Of a stretch of DNA of 28,647 nucleotides, positions 27,391 through 28,647 are shown piece by piece. Each line of letters starts with the position of its first letter. The first letter of the stretch is position 1. Below the pieces are notes generated by a model. It worked only from the letters and a program-made list of their open reading frames with translations. It searched no databases and was not told the DNA's origin. The stretch spans positions 1 to 28,647 of the forward strand of contig BBDJ01000044.1 of the NCBI GenBank assembly GCA_001312325.1, given 5' to 3'. The stretch comes from Lysinibacillus pakistanensis (lineage in GTDB: Bacteria; Bacillota; Bacilli; Bacillales_A; Planococcaceae). A program made the position numbers and the translations under genes.

Positions 27391-28588
27391 GAATTCGATT
27401 GTGTTTTAATGGCCAATACATTTTCTATTGTAGCCTGGTGCTTCATTGTTATCCATCGTCCACATAGCATGACGAGCAAGGCAAGAAATACTATACCACC
27501 AGCAAATATAAGTGCTGCCTTATAGCTACTATAAACTTCCACTAGCTGTCCTGCGATAATTGGTCCAATAATTTGTCCAAATGCATAAAACGTTGTTAAT
27601 AAAGATACAACGGGGCCACTTTGAGTGGGGAAAAGCTGACGTGCATAGGAAGTTGTCAGCGTCACAATCCCTACAAATGTTAAGCCAAATAAAAATGAAG
27701 ACAATAAAACGCTCCATACAGTTTGTGAAAATACTGGTAGCAGGATGCCTAACACTTGTAATATGTATGCCACAAACAGGATTTTTATTGCAGAAAATTT
27801 TTCTAACAATACAGTCCAAACTGGTGCTGAGGGTATGGCTGCTACCCCAACGATAACCCAGCTATAGGAAGAATACGCTTGGAGTGAAGGAATATTATGA
27901 ATAATATCGACTAAAAATGTCCCTGTGATGATATAGCCTAAGCCCTCTAGGCCATATGACATTATTAACCACGGCATAAAGCCTTTGTCATTTTTGTATC
28001 GGAGGATTTTGCAGCCTTTTTGCTATCTTGTACATCTAATCCTCTCCAAAGAATGTACGTAATGCCTAACAACAGCGCTGATAAAATTCCTAAGCCTATC
28101 CATGTACCTTGCCATGCAAAATGTCCCTCAAGAACTGGTACGAATAAGCCTGAGATAGCAATCCCTAAGCCTATCCCACTGAATAAATAGCCTGACCAAC
28201 GAGAAAGTGAGCGCTTTGCTAAGTAATCCATAATAATGCTCGATGTTAAAACAAAAATAAGTCCGCCTGTAATGCCTGCAATCAATCGAAGCACAAGCCA
28301 AACACTATATATTCCAATAATGCCCATTAGAACAACAGAAAGGACATTTAAGACAACACTTAACAATAAAAAGTTCTTCCTATTACGATGGATAAATCCT
28401 GCCCATAATGCACCAATGAAATAGCCAATATAATTACTTGATGCCAAAAATCCTGCTACTTCAAAAGAAAACCCGACATCATGCCGCATAAATGGCAAAA
28501 TTGGTGTAAAGGCAAATCGGCTAATGCCCATTGCCACTACGAGCAATAGTACCCCTCCAAATAAAATTCCGATGTGCTGTCGGTTCAT
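27387..28588 (-). CDS. YbfB/YjiJ-type MFS transporter, one missing base
   Basis: ATG 28588 follows GGGGAGGGG. Twelve likely membrane helices are present over 400 residues after adding one T near 27979, where the two halves otherwise separate (DTKMTKAF-MPWLIMSYGLEG). The opening helix reads AMGISRFAFTPILPFM and the loop LASSNYIGYFIGALWAG, features of the YbfB/YjiJ subgroup. The substrate is unknown, though small-molecule efflux is likely. It is a single gene with a terminator, and its promoter lies at the window's right edge. Confidence 0.88.
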
Positions 28589-28647
28589 CTCGTCCCCTCC
28601 CCTAAAACTTTATAGTAATTAAAAGGATACAGAGTGAAAATTAATAA

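Noticed and set aside
27529..27856. Alternative frames on both strands within the MFS gene
   Set aside because: They are out of phase with an intact membrane protein and lack starts with ribosome sites.
2920..28588. Programmed frameshifting or phase variation as the cause of the broken frames
   Set aside because: The slips occur in many unrelated genes, several times per gene, with no conserved slippery heptamer plus stimulator. A systematic run-length error is simpler.
1..28647. CRISPR arrays, insertion sequences, tRNA or rRNA genes, riboswitches
   Set aside because: I found no regularly spaced repeats, transposase motifs, tRNA-like cloverleaf or conserved riboswitch core by eye. A covariance-model scan would be needed to exclude divergent structured RNAs.

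Overview
The window looks like chromosome from a low-GC Gram-positive spore-former of the Bacillales, most likely Lysinibacillus or a close relative. This is an inference from strong AGGAGG-type ribosome sites, TTG/GTG starts, the gene families present and the GC-rich dispersed repeats. I see no rRNA, tRNA, CRISPR array, transposase or prophage core.

The most important thing for a reader is the state of the sequence. Most longer genes are interrupted by single-base length changes in homopolymers, usually one surplus base in a run of 7-8 A or T. When each run is shortened by one, complete family-length proteins with intact motifs appear. I therefore annotate these genes over their full span and name the interruptions. 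They look like sequencing or assembly error rather than decay. Two genes also carry an in-frame TAG, one clearly where a Trp codon is expected.

Layout. 1-2500: small, poorly conserved and partly broken genes (small membrane proteins, an HTH protein, a VOC/glyoxalase-fold protein). 2600-5470, minus strand: a small membrane protein, then an unrecognised pair, a secreted beta-rich protein with a strong promoter followed after a terminator-like hairpin by a 532-residue lipoprotein. 5560-7440: low-information DNA with one unrecognised protein, a small membrane protein and a decayed repeat. 7484-8383: a MerR-type HTH/coiled-coil protein.

8571-22909 is an exporter-rich block: (i) TetR, ABC ATPase and permease with a TetR-type operator inside the promoter; (ii) a minus-strand TetR-CPBP pair with its own promoter and operator; (iii) a minus-strand TetR facing a second ABC ATPase-permease pair; (iv) a third ABC ATPase-permease pair running directly into an OmpR-type response regulator and a histidine kinase; (v) a DinB-like protein; (vi) a MacB/Lol-type ATPase with an 795-residue FtsX-like permease. 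This layout is typical of drug or antimicrobial-peptide sensing and efflux, though no substrate can be read from the sequence.

22912-28588 is mostly minus strand: an ECF sigma factor overlapping its DUF4179 anti-sigma partner, a DUF523 protein, a plus-strand NUDIX hydrolase, a SAM methyltransferase followed by a DUF6886 protein, and a YbfB/YjiJ-type MFS transporter. Clear hairpin terminators separate these units.
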